A stretch of 64,000 bases of DNA from Lepas anatifera (GCA_034440635.1 JAOTON010001669.1:1865501-1929500), one strand, 5' to 3'; shown: positions 11,491 to 22,661, counted from the first letter of the stretch. The notes: generated from the letters alone by a model not told the origin. Made by a program: numbers and translations.

Positions 11491-12926
11491 TGTGTGGCTA
11501 GCATTTAGACCTACGTGCAGTGCCTCCTCAACACGGCTATAAAATGAATAAAACAAAACAAAGTCGCAGGGTTGCAATCTCTAAACCACCAGAACACGGT
11601 GTTTTGCATGGACGCAGGTGCGGCGGCCCGGTGAGCCGCCTCTCCGCCCGAGTACGGCTCGCCGTGCATGAGGGCCAGGCGTCTCGCAGGTCTGCCCAGA
11701 GCCCAGCTTTTCACCCGGCCCACTAGCCGCTAACATACATGCGTCCTACAGTGAGTCGACAGGCTAAAATGTCAATGCTGCTACAGAGACCCCAGATACA
11801 AGCATCAGCTGAATATGCCATTCAAGGACCTGCTCCACACCGATTGACGTTCATTAATCCTTTCACCATTCCAGCGCGCCGGCAGCCGAAGCAATGTCCG
11901 TACACGCCTGAGCTGTGCTCCGTGGTGGTTAGGCACAAATGTCTTCGTCTTACTTTTCCCAAGAGTTCGAGGCAGCCTTCGTAGTTCCCCACCTCCACAG
12001 ACGTAAGCAGGCGATTTGCTCCTGAAAAGTGCAATCGAAATACCATGCATAGTTGTGTAATAATCCGGAAAACTAGCCTGTTGCTCCATCACAGCAAAGC
12101 ACAACAAACACAGCAATATTAAATTCGTTGCATTCGATTACAGCACGAAAATGCAAAGAACAAATGATCAGCACGTGCCCAAGATACCTGCCGGTCGCCT
12201 GAGGGTCTATTTCAACCCGCCGACGACCCTGCAAAAAGTGGCCGGGCGGGATGGCGCAGCGGCGGCGCGCGGCCGGCCGGTCTGTGTTGTAATTCTCCTT
12301 GAGAGCGGCTCAACGGCCCGCCAGAGGTCGTCAGATGCGACGCCGGAGGAACCGGCCCAGTCCTGGCTGGCGGCCGGGTCCGTCCAGGGCAGGGCCGCGG
12401 GCCGCGCCGGCCGCCGTCCTAACGCCGCAGATTACCCGTCTGGTGGCGCGCCACTCACCATAGTACAACACGGCTCGGTACCACACGGCGGCATGGACGG
12501 CCGTGTCGGCCTGCACTGTAATACCTCTGAATCCTAGAGGGTGGTTAACATGCCCTGTTTTCCCGGTTCCAGTGAAGGCACATTCTCGCCTCCAGTGAAG
12601 CTGTTGGATGGGGCAGTTACAGGGTCAGCATGTTCGCCAGCACCGAAGCAAATCGCGGTCTTTGGTTTCCGCTATGGGTGTCAAAACAATGCATTCGAAG
12701 CTGAGTCCCCACACGTCACAAATCGAGACGTCCAGTAAATAATAAGCATCTTGTTGCCCGGAGACTACCTACTTTAACGCCACAAAGTCTCCAAGTTTCT
12801 TATTACCACGGATTATACTGCCGACAATAGTCAATTACGGTGCCCGAGGAGGGATCCAGGATCGTGACCTACATGAAAAATGTTCGTGCATCGCTGCATG
12901 CGCGCCGCGTCGGGAGCTCAGCTGGC
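11491..12926. other. No gene recognised; GC-rich pockets
   Basis: GC-rich islands at about 11610-11720 and 12230-12500, the latter containing runs such as GGCGGCGCGCGGCCGGCC, sit in otherwise ordinary sequence. They could be exon or CpG-rich promoter remnants, but no frame is convincingly protein-like. Confidence 0.35.
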
Positions 12927-13966
12927 TTAACACGCGCCCCGCTGTGGGGGGGGGGTGATATTCGCCCCCTCCTGGTTTTCCCCGGATAACGCCAAAACGG
13001 AGAGATGCAGAACAATGAAACTCATAGTACCTTATTTTGGTATATACCCTGATCAATTTGACGCATCTCACCAAATTTTTTAGATCAGGTCATGTGAGGT
13101 CAATGAGCTATCCAAGGTCAAACGACCCGACCTCAAAACCTAAAATTACGAGTTTGAAGCGGCGCCTATGCTAAGGAGCGCCAGCCAACCGATCAGTTTG
13201 AAACTTTCACAATATGATGAGGCCATTAAAGTCTAAAAATCTGCTATCTCGGAATTTCGATATTGTTGACCTAAGGTGGGGTCAATTTTTTGGTCACCCC
13301 ATTATAAGTCAATGGAGAAAAATACTAAGGGCTCGTTTTGGGTAAATACGGGATAGATAAAACTGAAAATGCTCAAAAGCTGTATTCTTGCCACGATCTT
13401 GACCCCAAAGTTGAGTTTTTGACCATCTGACCTCTCAAAGGTCAGGTCAGGTCACAGGAGCATACAGTTCTTGTATACCAATAACTTCTCACTCAAATGA
13501 GATAAAGCTCCCATTTTGCTTGCATTGTGCTTGTATTGTAACGGGAAGTCAATTGATATGCAACATGACCATGCCAGGTAACCCTGTGACCTTGACCTAG
13601 CTCGATGTCAGGTCATTCTTATAATTTGACCTAGCAATGTCAAATTATACATCATTCGATTCGCCGCAATGAGAGGAATCTAATGATGCATAAATATTTT
13701 ATCTAGCTTCGCTGAGTAAAAATCTAGAGGGGTAAACGTACACCGCCCTGTTGTAAGCCTATGGGACCTTATTTGACCTATGCTGACCTCAATATTGACC
13801 TGACATAAAAATACTTCTTGTAATTTCTCTTCGTCTCGTCAAGAGCTTTCAAACACCGTCCGTAATTTCTTTTTAGCTTTCCTGGGAAATGAGATACGGA
13901 GGGGGTGTGAAATTGGCCCCCCAGCGGGGCGCGTCATGCCAGGGACCCCAGCGGGGCGAGTGTTAA
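12927..13966. mobile_element. Family 1 TTAA/GGTCA MITE, complete copy
   Basis: The copy is bounded by TTAA at 12927 and 13963-13966. Ends read TTAACACGCGCCCCGCTG and CAGCGGGGCGAGTGTTAA. AGGTCA/TGACCT hexamers are dense (13080-13120, 13430-13460, 13560-13640). The copy at 36147-37165 is the same subfamily in reverse orientation, with shared CCAGCGGGGCG end blocks. Confidence 0.8.
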
Positions 13967-14212
13967 CGCTGACCAAAAATGGGTTCATGATATATCACAA
14001 CTCACTAAAATAAAACACTTTCACCACAAGGAGGCCCCAGTGATTTCAAAAGCCTTTACCACAATAGGCAGTCCAAATCGAGCCAACGGGTAACACGGCG
14101 TGTGTTGGGGTTTAGGGCGCTTCAGAGACTATGCTATGTCGCGCCCCAAATGGGTAACACGGATACGACAGATAAAAACCGACACATTTTCATGTGAACT
14201 AACCGACGTCCA

Positions 14213-14962
14213 TTAAGGGGAATGTGGCACCTTGGTCGAAACCTGGAATTTAGTGTAATTAGGCGTACTTTTAGTAAAAAATAATGAAACCACTCATGAT
14301 TTCTCTGAAAAATGTACAATAAGCTCAATATTTGGTTTTTAAAAATACTCCTCTAGAAAAAGAAATAAATGTCAGCCTGTGGATGATGTCACGATCTGGC
14401 AACCACTACCATACTTGAAACGCTTCAAGGGCTTCGATTGGCTGATGCTCATCGTGACGTCAGCATATGTCGTCACACCAGTAGCTCACAACAATGGCCG
14501 CCGGCGACGGGGGCTGAGGGGGGCTGGTGTCCATAGGCGGATCCAGGATTGCCGATCGGGGTGGGGGCACCTTCCCGGGGGCGCCATCCGGACCGGGGGC
14601 GCCATCCGGACCGGGGCGCCATCCGGACCAGGGGGCGCCATCTGGACCAGGGGGCGCCACTTATGACCGGCAAAAGCTGTCAGGTGGGCGCCAAATCCTA
14701 TCGGTGGGCGCCGACTTTCGCATCCTGGGGGGGGTGGGAAGCGACATTTCAGGGGGCGCCGAGGGTCGATCGGGGGCGGGGGCACGTGCCCCCCTTGCCC
14801 CCTGGATCCGCCTATGCAGGTGTCAGGTAGGTTTTAGCTTTTTTCTACGGAAATATCGAGTTCCAAGACAAATGAAATATGGAGTGCCGGGTTTTCCGAC
14901 CTGCTTTACAACTTGACTATCTCAGTTAAAATCACGTTGTGAAGGTGCCACATTCCCTTTAA
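14213..14962. mobile_element. Family 2 TTAA MITE with nested hAT-like MITE
   Basis: Ends are TTAAGGGGAATGTGGCACC and GGTGCCACATTCCCTTTAA. The interior includes TGTACAATAAGCTCAATATTTGG-type sequence shared with 2452-3105, 43720-44146 and 53396-53841. It is split by the element at 14532-14816. Confidence 0.85.
14532..14816. mobile_element. hAT-like MITE inserted in family 2 MITE
   Basis: Perfect ends CATAGGCGGATCCAGG and CCTGGATCCGCCTATG are flanked by CTGGTGTC (14524-14531) and CAGGTGTC (14817-14824), an 8-bp duplication with one mismatch. The interior has five GGGGGCGCCATCCGGACC-like repeats. Confidence 0.85.
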
Positions 14963-15044
14963 TGACAGCTTTAGAGTGAACACCAAAGTGGACACACGTA
15001 ACCATTCTGGAAAAACGAGATACCACAGCAAAGGCGTCTAGGAC

Positions 15045-15455
15045 CCTCGCCCATGAATCCGCAGAGCACGAAAGAAAGATATCGCACTCCACGCCCGTGA
15101 ATCCGCAAAGCACGAACGAAAGACATCGCACTCCACGCCAATGAAATCGCAAAGTACGAATGAAGGCATCGCACTAAGTAAAAAATGACTGAGATTTCAC
15201 ATTTCCTGGAAATCTTTGAGGAGGCTGCGCCAATACTGAAGAAGCAAGATCAAATAATAGCTTTGAATCCACGCCCGTGAATCCGCAGAGTACAAATGAA
15301 AGACATCACACTTTACCCCAATGAAATCGCAAAGTACGAATGAAAGCATCGCACCAAGTAAAAAAAGACTCGAGATTTCACGTTTCCTAGAAATCTTCGA
15401 GGAGGGCGTTGGGCTGCGCTAATACTGAAGAGGCAAGACCAGAAAATAGCTTTTA
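15045..15455. repeat. Local tandem duplication with 44-bp subunits
   Basis: Three 44-bp units (GTGAATCCGCAAAGCACGAA type; landmark positions 15061, 15105, 15149) are followed by a second, diverged copy of the whole block (about 15268-15455). That copy repeats the GAGATTTCAC and AATACTGAAGA segments. Non-coding. Confidence 0.75.
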
Positions 15456-16093
15456 TTGGAAGACCAACGGATTATTTTATAAAAACTATAATCGTTACTA
15501 TTCGCCGTTTAGTCAGTATTTCCTTACCATTACTTCCTTGTTTCTAACAAAGCTAAGCTGGCATTCAAATCACTTTACAGATTTCTGAGCCCAAACGCTC
15601 TTGAAATAGCTCAGATTAGTAAGCGATACACGTCGTTTATTTGGACCCCCACGGCATCCATTATCGAAATTCAGTGGTAGTGTTCATTCGCCCAAGAAGT
15701 GAAACTAGATACCGCACTGATGCCACTAGCAACAAAACGTCTAGCAGTCTTTCCTGCAACGCATAAACCCTTCTAGGCAGGACAGAAGTGATTGTCCTTC
15801 GGAAGGACAGAACGGGTGGAAGCAACAGCTTCCTTGGCACGTTACTTTGTACTGTATCAAGCGTATTGACGATATAGGGTTAATAAGCAAGCGCGGAACG
15901 TCAACATCGCCGTCGTAACACCCCTACCCATAACTACGCTGTCTTCCATTACCCTACTCAGCATACCATGCAGTGCCAGTGAGATCTCTCTTCTCCCCAC
16001 CTTCAGACTACTCCCATAAACATCCCGCCCTCGTCACCGCGGCGGTGTGGTACCCGTGTCCGGTCCCCTAGCCACCCCTAGCGCCCTGTCCGG

Positions 16094-16543
16094 TCACAGC
16101 TCACACGCCTGGCCGGGACTGGCGCTGCTGTCGCAGGGCAGCGCCGCCAGCGGCAGGAACTCCTCCCCGGGGTCGTCTCCTGCGGCCGACCGCAGCAGCT
16201 GCGGCGCCGGCTCCGGCTCCGTGATCAGCGACACGTCCGTGTGCGGCTCCTCCTCGGTCTCCACGTCTGACGCCGCCAGTGAGCCGCCCGACACACTCAG
16301 CTGCGAGTTCTCCAGCGACGCCGCCGACCCGCCACCGCCGCTGCCGTCGTCGCCGCCGGCCGGCGACCACCGTCTCCGCGGCTTCAGGATGCTCCGCGGA
16401 GCAGGCGGGTCGTACACACCGCCGTCGGCCGGTGGCGCTGCGGTCGCCGCACCGCCTCCTGCCGCCTGGTGGCAGATGGCGGAAGCTGTGGTTCTCGGCG
16501 CCACCTTCAGCAGCGCCAGCATCACCGTCTCCACTTGTTTCAG
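16094..16543 (-). CDS. Terminal exon: short coiled-coil then low-complexity tail; possible end of long coiled-coil gene
   Basis: On the minus strand an acceptor (CTGTTTCAG before CTGAAACAAG) opens a 450-nt frame ending in TGA at 16094-16096, coding about 149 residues. The first dozen (LKQVETVMLALLKV) are heptad-like. The rest is Ala/Gly/Ser/Pro-rich with an acidic stretch (DVETEEEPHTDVSL), as in disordered C-termini. Strong GC bias and a start in phase 0 fit a genuine last exon. Upstream on the same strand, exons of a coiled-coil protein at 31-38 kb also end in phase 0, so this may be its last exon across a large intron, but that link is only an inference. No domain beyond the coiled coil is recognised. 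Confidence 0.55.
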   Translation of the reverse strand: MKQVETVMLALLKVAPRTTASAICHQAAGGGAATAAPPADGGVYDPPAPRSILKPRRRWSPAGGDDGSGGGGSAASLENSQLSVSGGSLAASDVETEEEPHTDVSLITEPEPAPQLLRSAAGDDPGEEFLPLAALPCDSSASPGQACEL

Positions 16544-17165
16544 CTGAAACAGACGACAAAAAAGGGTGTGCGGGGTAAAGTTTGTTCATTTCATTGTAAG
16601 ATGTCAGGGTTTAAGCACATTATTTAGAAAAGTACCGTTCTCATTAAAGACTCGAAAAGCCACGGGATTATTCAATCGCACCTCCTCTCACAATCCCTTG
16701 ATTGTCCGGTGACGTTTAAAACAATGTCCGTTGAAACCTCCGTGCTTTCCACTGTCAGCTGCACAATAAATCACACCAATTCAACGTAACAGTTCTTATA
16801 TTTCAAGATGAAAAGCCGAACAAGAAACTTAAGCGCATAGGGATTCAGAAAACCACATAAACTTATATAATTCTTTTATCGCTAAGGTAGTCATTTGCAG
16901 ATAAATTTAGGAAATTCTGGACAGGTTAGCACCCATCCGACCTTTCAGATTTTTCCATAAAAATTAAAACACTTCAATACACTTCCCAAAACCTATCGCC
17001 GGTCACTTAGTACTAATCATCAAATCAATATATCCATGGTCTCCAGAAAACAATCCGAGGAACCAAGCGTCAGTGCCCAAATCACTGATAATCTGGTCGT
17101 AATTACTGTTATTTGTCACCGCTCCTTAGTTCTCGCCTTATCTTATACATACATTAACGTTATCA

Positions 17166-17168
<3 letters not shown>

Positions 17169-17230
<62 letters not shown>
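17169..17230. repeat. (AT)n microsatellite at PLE edge
   Basis: A pure AT run of about 62 bp that directly abuts the direct pseudo-LTR block of the Penelope-like element. Confidence 0.95.
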
Positions 17231-17232
<2 letters not shown>

Positions 17233-17269
17233 TGGAATATTTTGGCAGAATATTTTCATTTTTACATGT

Positions 17270-17389
17270 TTTGTTGAAGACCAAGGAATATTTAGTGTTG
17301 ATTAGCTTTTTCGTTTCTCGCTCCAATTCTCTCCATGTTTTTCGCTGTTCTTGAGTCAGTTTAAATATTTGGTTAGCAAAGGTATCCAT
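17270..17389 (-). repeat. PLE pseudo-LTR block, direct orientation
   Basis: The minus strand codes an opening Met-Asp-Thr-Phe-Ala-Asn followed by the QIFKLTQEQ block. It lies 3' of the RT ORF and matches the inverted block at 19345-19485 almost base for base until the AT tract. It represents the start of a second, truncated unit. Confidence 0.75.
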
Positions 17390-17403
17390 TTAATGCATTT
17401 TTA

Positions 17404-17431
17404 CGTTTCGGTGTACACTCATCCTCTTCAG
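17404..17431 (-). ncRNA. Hammerhead-ribozyme-like core in PLE
   Basis: The minus strand reads CTGAAGA (17431-17425), a possible short stem with GG and CC at its base, then CGAAACG (about 17410-17404). This is the CUGANGA...GAAA arrangement of a hammerhead core. Upstream, two AATATT blocks could form stem I. Hammerheads in pseudo-LTRs are established for Penelope-like elements, and the location between the ORF stop and the next unit fits. A clean NUH cleavage site in the expected register was not found, so it may be degenerate. Confidence 0.4.
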
Positions 17432-17609
17432 AATATTACATAAGGTACAATATTATACACACACAGAATACATATAACATAATGACACTTTTCGATTCGA
17501 GTTGGGAAGGTTAGGTTTAACAATTCTTCTTCTTTGAACATTTGACGTCAATCAGGAGGTTGCATGTTGGTTGTGTTCGCATCCTCCATCTAGGCTGGCT
17601 GTTTAGATC

Positions 17610-19352
17610 TTAGTTGTTGAATAGTTCTAATCTTGTGTAGGACTGGAGTTGTTTGTTTATTTCCGGGCTTATTTGTTTGATGAGCAGCGCTTCGGAAATC
17701 TCTAGTCGCTTCGGGTCGTTGTTTCGTAGCAATATTCTAGTGTTTGTCTCGAGGTCGTTTCGGAGTAGTCGGCGGTTGTGTTCTTGTCGCATGTGTTGAT
17801 GTGGTGCTCCGTCATTCAGATGGTACGACATTCTCCGAGAGAGAGTGGCGGTCGTCATTCCAACGTAGCTTATCTTAAGAAGCTTGCAGTCTTCTTCAGG
17901 ACAGAAATATTGATAGACTACGTTGGTCTGCTTGGTGTCCTTTGTGATGGTGGTCGAGTTGTTGCACATGACTAACTCCCGTGTTTTTCGACTTTTGTAG
18001 TACACGATGAGGTTCAGGTTGTTGTCCTTGTCAGTGCACGCGACGTTGTTGTGCACAATTTGCTTAACAACGCGTTCATCTACTCGGTATGATGACGTCA
18101 TTTGGTTCTTGTAGAACAGCTTGAGTGTTGACTTAGTCGGTTTCGGAGGATCATTGTTTTTCGGAGAATCATTGTTGTTGCGTCGGCTTATTTGCTTTCG
18201 GATTTCGTCGTCGATGATGCGGTTCGAATACCCGTTGTTGATGAGTACTTGTTTCGTGCGTTGTAGCTCGGCGTGTATGCTGTTCCAGTCAGAACAGTGG
18301 TGGATGGCCCTTCGTATGAATGCCCCGATCACACCTAGTTTATAGCGATCCGGACAAACACTTGCCGCGTTCATGCAGTGCCCACTGTCCGTTGGTTTTC
18401 TGAAGACATTAGTTTTTAGGACTCCATTAGAACAGTCGATGTCTACATCCAGGAAGTGAATCCGGTTCTCGTTGCTGATCTCGGTTGTAAAGTTCAGTAC
18501 GGAATGATCTTTGAATGCCTCTACTAGGCTTTTAAGGTGGATTTCGTCACGGACATCTAGATAGCAGTCATCCACGTAGCGGCAGAAGGTGTAGGGTCTC
18601 AGCTCAGGGTTCGATAGCTCTTTGTTTTCCACATGACACATGTACATATCCGCAAACAGGCACCCTAGAGGGGAGCCCATGGCGATGCCTTCTATTTGTC
18701 TGTAAAGCTTGCCATCTGGGCTACGGAATGGCGCTTCTGTGGTACACAGTAACAACATCTTTTCGAGGATCTTCTTCGGTATCTTCAAAGGTGGTAGAGT
18801 CGGGTGATTGTACACAGCGTCTATGATGATGTTGGTTGTCTCTTTCACGGGAACGTTTTTGAATAAACTCTCAGTGTCGAGAGATGCGAGTAGTCCAGTG
18901 GGTGCCTTCGCTCTGATGATCTCGAGGAACTCGTCAGTGAACGAAAGGCTGTACTTGGCTGGTGTGTAGGGCTTTATCAGACTGTTCAGAGTTTTAGCCA
19001 GTAGGTACGTCGGTGTTGGGACTCGTGATATTATAGGTCTTAGTGGATTGCCTTTTTTGTGCGTTTTGATGGAACCGTACGCATAACCAGGGGCATAATC
19101 ATCGGCGATCTTCTTGAAGTGGATATTATCCACTGCTGCATTAGTTGCATCAATCAGTTTGTTGGCCTTAGTCTTAACTTGATGTGTGGAGTCCCTTGTA
19201 ATGTGTTTGAATTTCGTTGTATCAGATAGGATTCCGTTCATTTTGGTGATATATTCCTGCCTATCTAGAATCACAAAAGAGTTTGACTTGTCCGCACGAC
19301 TGACAATAATATCAGGGTGTTCTCTGAGTTCTCTTGCTGCCAAATACACCAA
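17610..19352 (-). CDS. Penelope-like reverse transcriptase with GIY-YIG-type C-terminus
   Basis: An uninterrupted 580-residue frame with the Penelope RT signatures in order: GYAYGSIKTHKKGNPLRPI (about residues 90-110), LDTESLFKNVPV (about 160), IEGIAMGSPLG (about 220), the catalytic FCRYVDDCYLDV with YVDD (about 257), and IHFLDVDI (about 300). The C-terminal 130 residues contain VVYQYFCP and, about 15 residues on, ISYVGMTTATLSRRMSYHL. That matches the GIY-YIG endonuclease lead region of these elements, which gives DNA nicking for target priming. The N-terminus is truncated: the frame enters directly from the inverted pseudo-LTR block, and no convincing native start is present. The motifs look intact, so the loss is recent, but the copy is probably not autonomous. 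Minus strand, alone, with no host gene linkage. Confidence 0.93.
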   Translation of the reverse strand: MVYLAARELREHPDIIVSRADKSNSFVILDRQEYITKMNGILSDTTKFKHITRDSTHQVKTKANKLIDATNAAVDNIHFKKIADDYAPGYAYGSIKTHKKGNPLRPIISRVPTPTYLLAKTLNSLIKPYTPAKYSLSFTDEFLEIIRAKAPTGLLASLDTESLFKNVPVKETTNIIIDAVYNHPTLPPLKIPKKILEKMLLLCTTEAPFRSPDGKLYRQIEGIAMGSPLGCLFADMYMCHVENKELSNPELRPYTFCRYVDDCYLDVRDEIHLKSLVEAFKDHSVLNFTTEISNENRIHFLDVDIDCSNGVLKTNVFRKPTDSGHCMNAASVCPDRYKLGVIGAFIRRAIHHCSDWNSIHAELQRTKQVLINNGYSNRIIDDEIRKQISRRNNNDSPKNNDPPKPTKSTLKLFYKNQMTSSYRVDERVVKQIVHNNVACTDKDNNLNLIVYYKSRKTRELVMCNNSTTITKDTKQTNVVYQYFCPEEDCKLLKISYVGMTTATLSRRMSYHLNDGAPHQHMRQEHNRRLLRNDLETNTRILLRNNDPKRLEISEALLIKQISPEINKQLQSYTRLELFNN

Positions 19353-19485
19353 AGATACCTTTGCTAACCAAATATTTAAACTGACTCAAGAACAGCGAAA
19401 AACATGGAGAGAATTGGAGCGAGAAACGAAAAAGCTAATCAACAATAAATATTTCTTGGTCTTCAACAAACATGCAAAAATATAT
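19345..19485 (+). repeat. PLE pseudo-LTR block, inverted orientation
   Basis: The plus strand codes KYTKDTFANQIFKLTQEQ and continues to an AT tract. It is the inverted counterpart of 17270-17389 and is fused head-to-head with the truncated RT ORF. Confidence 0.75.
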
Positions 19486-19492
19486 AGTAATA

Positions 19493-19493
<1 letters not shown>

Positions 19494-19551
<58 letters not shown>
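19494..19551. repeat. (TA)n microsatellite at PLE edge
   Basis: A TA run of about 58 bp at the outer end of the inverted pseudo-LTR block, mirror image of 17169-17230. Confidence 0.95.
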
Positions 19552-19555
<4 letters not shown>

Positions 19556-19624
19556 CAACATTTCTGAGTGGCGGGAGGGGAGGGAGGAACCAAGCGATGG
19601 AAACCTATATTCCTCTTTTGTAAG

Positions 19625-20459
19625 TTAACACACGCATTGACGGGGGTCTGAGCCACCTTCGCATTGACGGGGGGGTGGGGCGGGTACCCGCCCCCTAAGA
19701 TCTCGAGAACCACGGTAGGTAGCGAAAAATGGTAAACGGCGTTGGGCTGCCCATCCACTTCTCCATCGAAAACATTTGAACTATTTTTTGTCAGGTCAGA
19801 TTTAAGGTCATGAGAGGTCAAAACGATAACATGTAAATTCAGTTTTTCGGCCATTACATCTGAACAAGTAAAGATAGAGCAAAACCACTTGAACTATATG
19901 AATCCTCTCAGCAAGCCGAATCGAATGATATATAATTTGACCTTGCTAGGTCAAATCAAGGATTTGACCTGACCTGGTCAGGTCAGGGCCAAATTATATA
20001 AAATGCATATCATTAGAACCGCAAAGCCCAGGCGAGTCTAATGCAGCTAAAATAAATGCTCTATCACCATCCGTTACTGAGTTATGCCGTAAAAACCATT
20101 TTCCCATGTATTTCCAATGGAGAGGTCATGCCTCGTACCTGACCTTAGGTCATTGATATCAAAAATACCGGAACACATTTTAGAGAACTCGGTGGGGCCA
20201 TTATGTGATATGAGTTTCAATCGGATAATTTCACCCTGCTCCGACTTATGCTATCTTAAACTTTTTTTGAGGTTGGGTCACTTGACCTGTACTGGTGACC
20301 TGACCTGAGATGACCTAACCTTAAAATTTTCACAGAAGTTGTAAAAATGATGAGGGAAAAGGTATGCCAAGTACGGCGGCGCTACGCGCCGCCGTTTTTC
20401 TGCTATCTCCGAAAAACCCGAGGGGGGCGGGTACCCGCCCCCATCAATGCGCGTGTTAA
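19625..20459. mobile_element. Family 1 TTAA/GGTCA MITE, complete copy
   Basis: The copy is bounded by TTAA at 19625 and 20456-20459, with ends TTAACACACGCATTGACG and CATCAATGCGCGTGTTAA. It is closely related to 1607-2455 in reverse orientation, including the CGGCGGCGC hairpin (about 20373-20395), the GGGTACCCGCCC blocks and a GGTCA palindrome near 19975-19990. Confidence 0.85.
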
Positions 20460-22661
20460 GCAGATCAGAAAGCGAAGCAATTTGGTCTCGTATTCAAAGC
20501 AGCTTCGGCCAAGTACAAGTTCCGCAGCACGGAAATTTATCGGATCCATAAATTCGGAACTCCCTTTTCAAACAATTTCAATTGCAATAAATCCGGGAAG
20601 CCATTGCACAGCCAATGGCGGGGGTGCGGGGGTGGTAGCTGTCCGACCCTCTGGCCCCCTGACTGCGGCGAGGCTCTCCGCACCGAGACTGCCCTACGGT
20701 ATAAACAAACCATTATCTTACCACGGCCGAAAAAGAGACATCCCTCGTCGCGTGGGTGGCCCATCTCTGATTCCAAAAACAGTTACATGCTTTGAGAGTA
20801 AAAACTTTAGAGGATGAAAAGCGCGCAAACAATTAGGGGACTACCAACGCAAGGGCAAACATTCGGTATCAAGCTTTGAATTCGGGGCGGTGATGGGCGG
20901 TAAGTCAGGATAGGTGGGAATACCTAACGGTCCTTTAAAACCAATCCCCATTCAGCCGAAGCTATACCAAACGTGAAACAACAGCGCATTTTTCAACGCG
21001 TTTTTACTGGGGACCAGAGCATAGGGGATATGAAATAGAGCACTCATAAGGCTCCAAGGGGCACATTCGGCAGTCAAAAGGGCACTCTTGTTTTCTTTGG
21101 CGGACACCTTGCTTCCCTTCTCTGCACAAAAAAACCTATTCAGTGAGTCGGTTAAGTCCTGTAACTAGGTCTAATGTGACCATACTATGTATTATCAAAT
21201 TATCGTTTACCTCTATGCATTATCTTATTAGCGGAACAGATATTGTATTATTATTTTATATTATTATTGTATATTATATTATATTATATCATTATATTAT
21301 TGTATTAGCGGAACAGATATTAAGTTTTTTACACCAAAAAGGCATTGGTCCCAAGTGGGGGGGGGAATGGACTGGAAGGAGTCGGGAAGCCAAACAGGGT
21401 TTGGGAACCCTAGATGGTCCACAGCGTGCATGCCAAAATGTCCTGTTAAAATAAGGCAGTTCAAAATATCGCAAAATATGTTTAACACATCAACAGGAAG
21501 CTCCCCCTCTTTGGAAACAATAAATAAATGCTGTTCGAAGATGACGCTTCGGCGCACATCAAAAGATATTGTGCCGATGACCTGCAGTCATTTACACCAA
21601 ATCAAGCCGCCGTGGCCGTACGGGGAGTGACTCCTGGTTTGTCCACACAGAAAACCCTGTTCAGCACATATTACAAGCGAGAACATCACGCTCTTTCACG
21701 ACAAGCCAATTCAAGAACGCCAACAAACAGCTAATCGGATTACCAAAAACGACGCACCGTACGACAAAAACCCGCCAATCTTTCCCAGGGACGATTCAAG
21801 TACACATAGGAAAATGCTGGCAGTACCATCCACCCACCACCCGCTTCACTCCTCTTTCTTGCTGGACGGCCGTTTTTGGCAGATGCCAACGGTTTTCGGC
21901 AGCAAGGATACATCGAAAATATGTCCCAACCCCAATATTTTTGAGCAGCTGGCTTTCACATTTTGAATACACGTGGATGAAGGACGATAAGCCTGGCATG
22001 CAATTTAAAAAATATATATCGAACACCGACGACAAATGAGAAAGGTGCCCTGGCCATCTTAAATAAGTGGAACACCACTTCCAAAAAGGAGCGCGAGCCA
22101 AACTCCCGCCCGTCGTGTGACGCAAGCACAGGAACCACGCACGAGCAGACGCCCGGGACTTCCCGCCGTGGCCGCGTAGCTCCTGCCACTACGCCAAATA
22201 CGGCAGCGGCGGGTCATCCCCGGCGGCGGCCTGAGAACGGTAGTGGGATAGGTCTGCGCGACGGCGGCAGAGGCGGTCTCAGGCCCTACTGACACCACGC
22301 ACTGGTCAATGACCCCGCCTCGGACCGGGCGTTACCTCAAGGACGAGATGCGAAAGAGAAAGGGGACGGGCACGCAGAGTCCCACAGAGAGCAGACAAAC
22401 AACAGTCAATCGCATCCTGAGCTGGCAAAGCAGGCGGGGGTGTCCCCAGACAAGGCAGCATGCCGCTCTGGCGGGGCAGAGTTGCGCGCTCGGTGCGAGT
22501 TTGCAGAGGTGTGCGCACCTGTGCCGGTGCGGTGCGGCTGGCAGGCAGAGGGGGCGGCGGCCCTCGCTCTCGGCTCACTGGCTGTTGTGCTGGTGGTGAT
22601 GACGGTGCAGCGACCAACGGCCTACAACCACGGCTGGTGAGTCCAGAGACAGCAAGCCCGG
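20460..22661. other. No gene supported; AT-rich run and GC-rich pockets
   Basis: It includes a TAT/TTA low-complexity stretch (21237-21303) and GC-rich pockets (20620-20700, 22130-22640). The last pocket has several overlapping open frames next to the minisatellite, but none shows a domain or a matched splice pair. It lies between the candidate terminal exon at 16 kb and the exons at 31-38 kb, so it may be intronic. Confidence 0.4.

Larger units (their letters stand above)
17169..19551 (-). mobile_element. Penelope-like retroelement with terminal repeat blocks
   Basis: A reverse-transcriptase ORF (17610-19352) is bracketed by copies of the same head sequence: in direct orientation downstream (minus strand, about 17389-17270) and inverted upstream (plus strand, about 19345-19485). 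Both head copies code QIFKLTQEQRKTWRELERE and both run into an AT dinucleotide tract at the outer edge. Partial tandem and inverted arrangements called pseudo-LTRs are characteristic of Penelope-like elements. The ORF is joined to the inverted block at about 19345-19352, so the original 5' end of this copy is missing. Confidence 0.85.

Noticed and set aside
16047..16547. Plus-strand Ser/Pro-rich frame at 16 kb
   Set aside because: It mirrors the minus-strand exon, which has a polypyrimidine acceptor, a heptad start and an in-frame stop.
17036..17305. Ile-Tyr repeat frames at TA tracts, also elsewhere in the window
   Set aside because: Microsatellite artefacts; no start or splice support.
19186..19623. 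Separate plus-strand protein at the Penelope edge
   Set aside because: It is the inverted head block of the Penelope-like element running into a TA tract.
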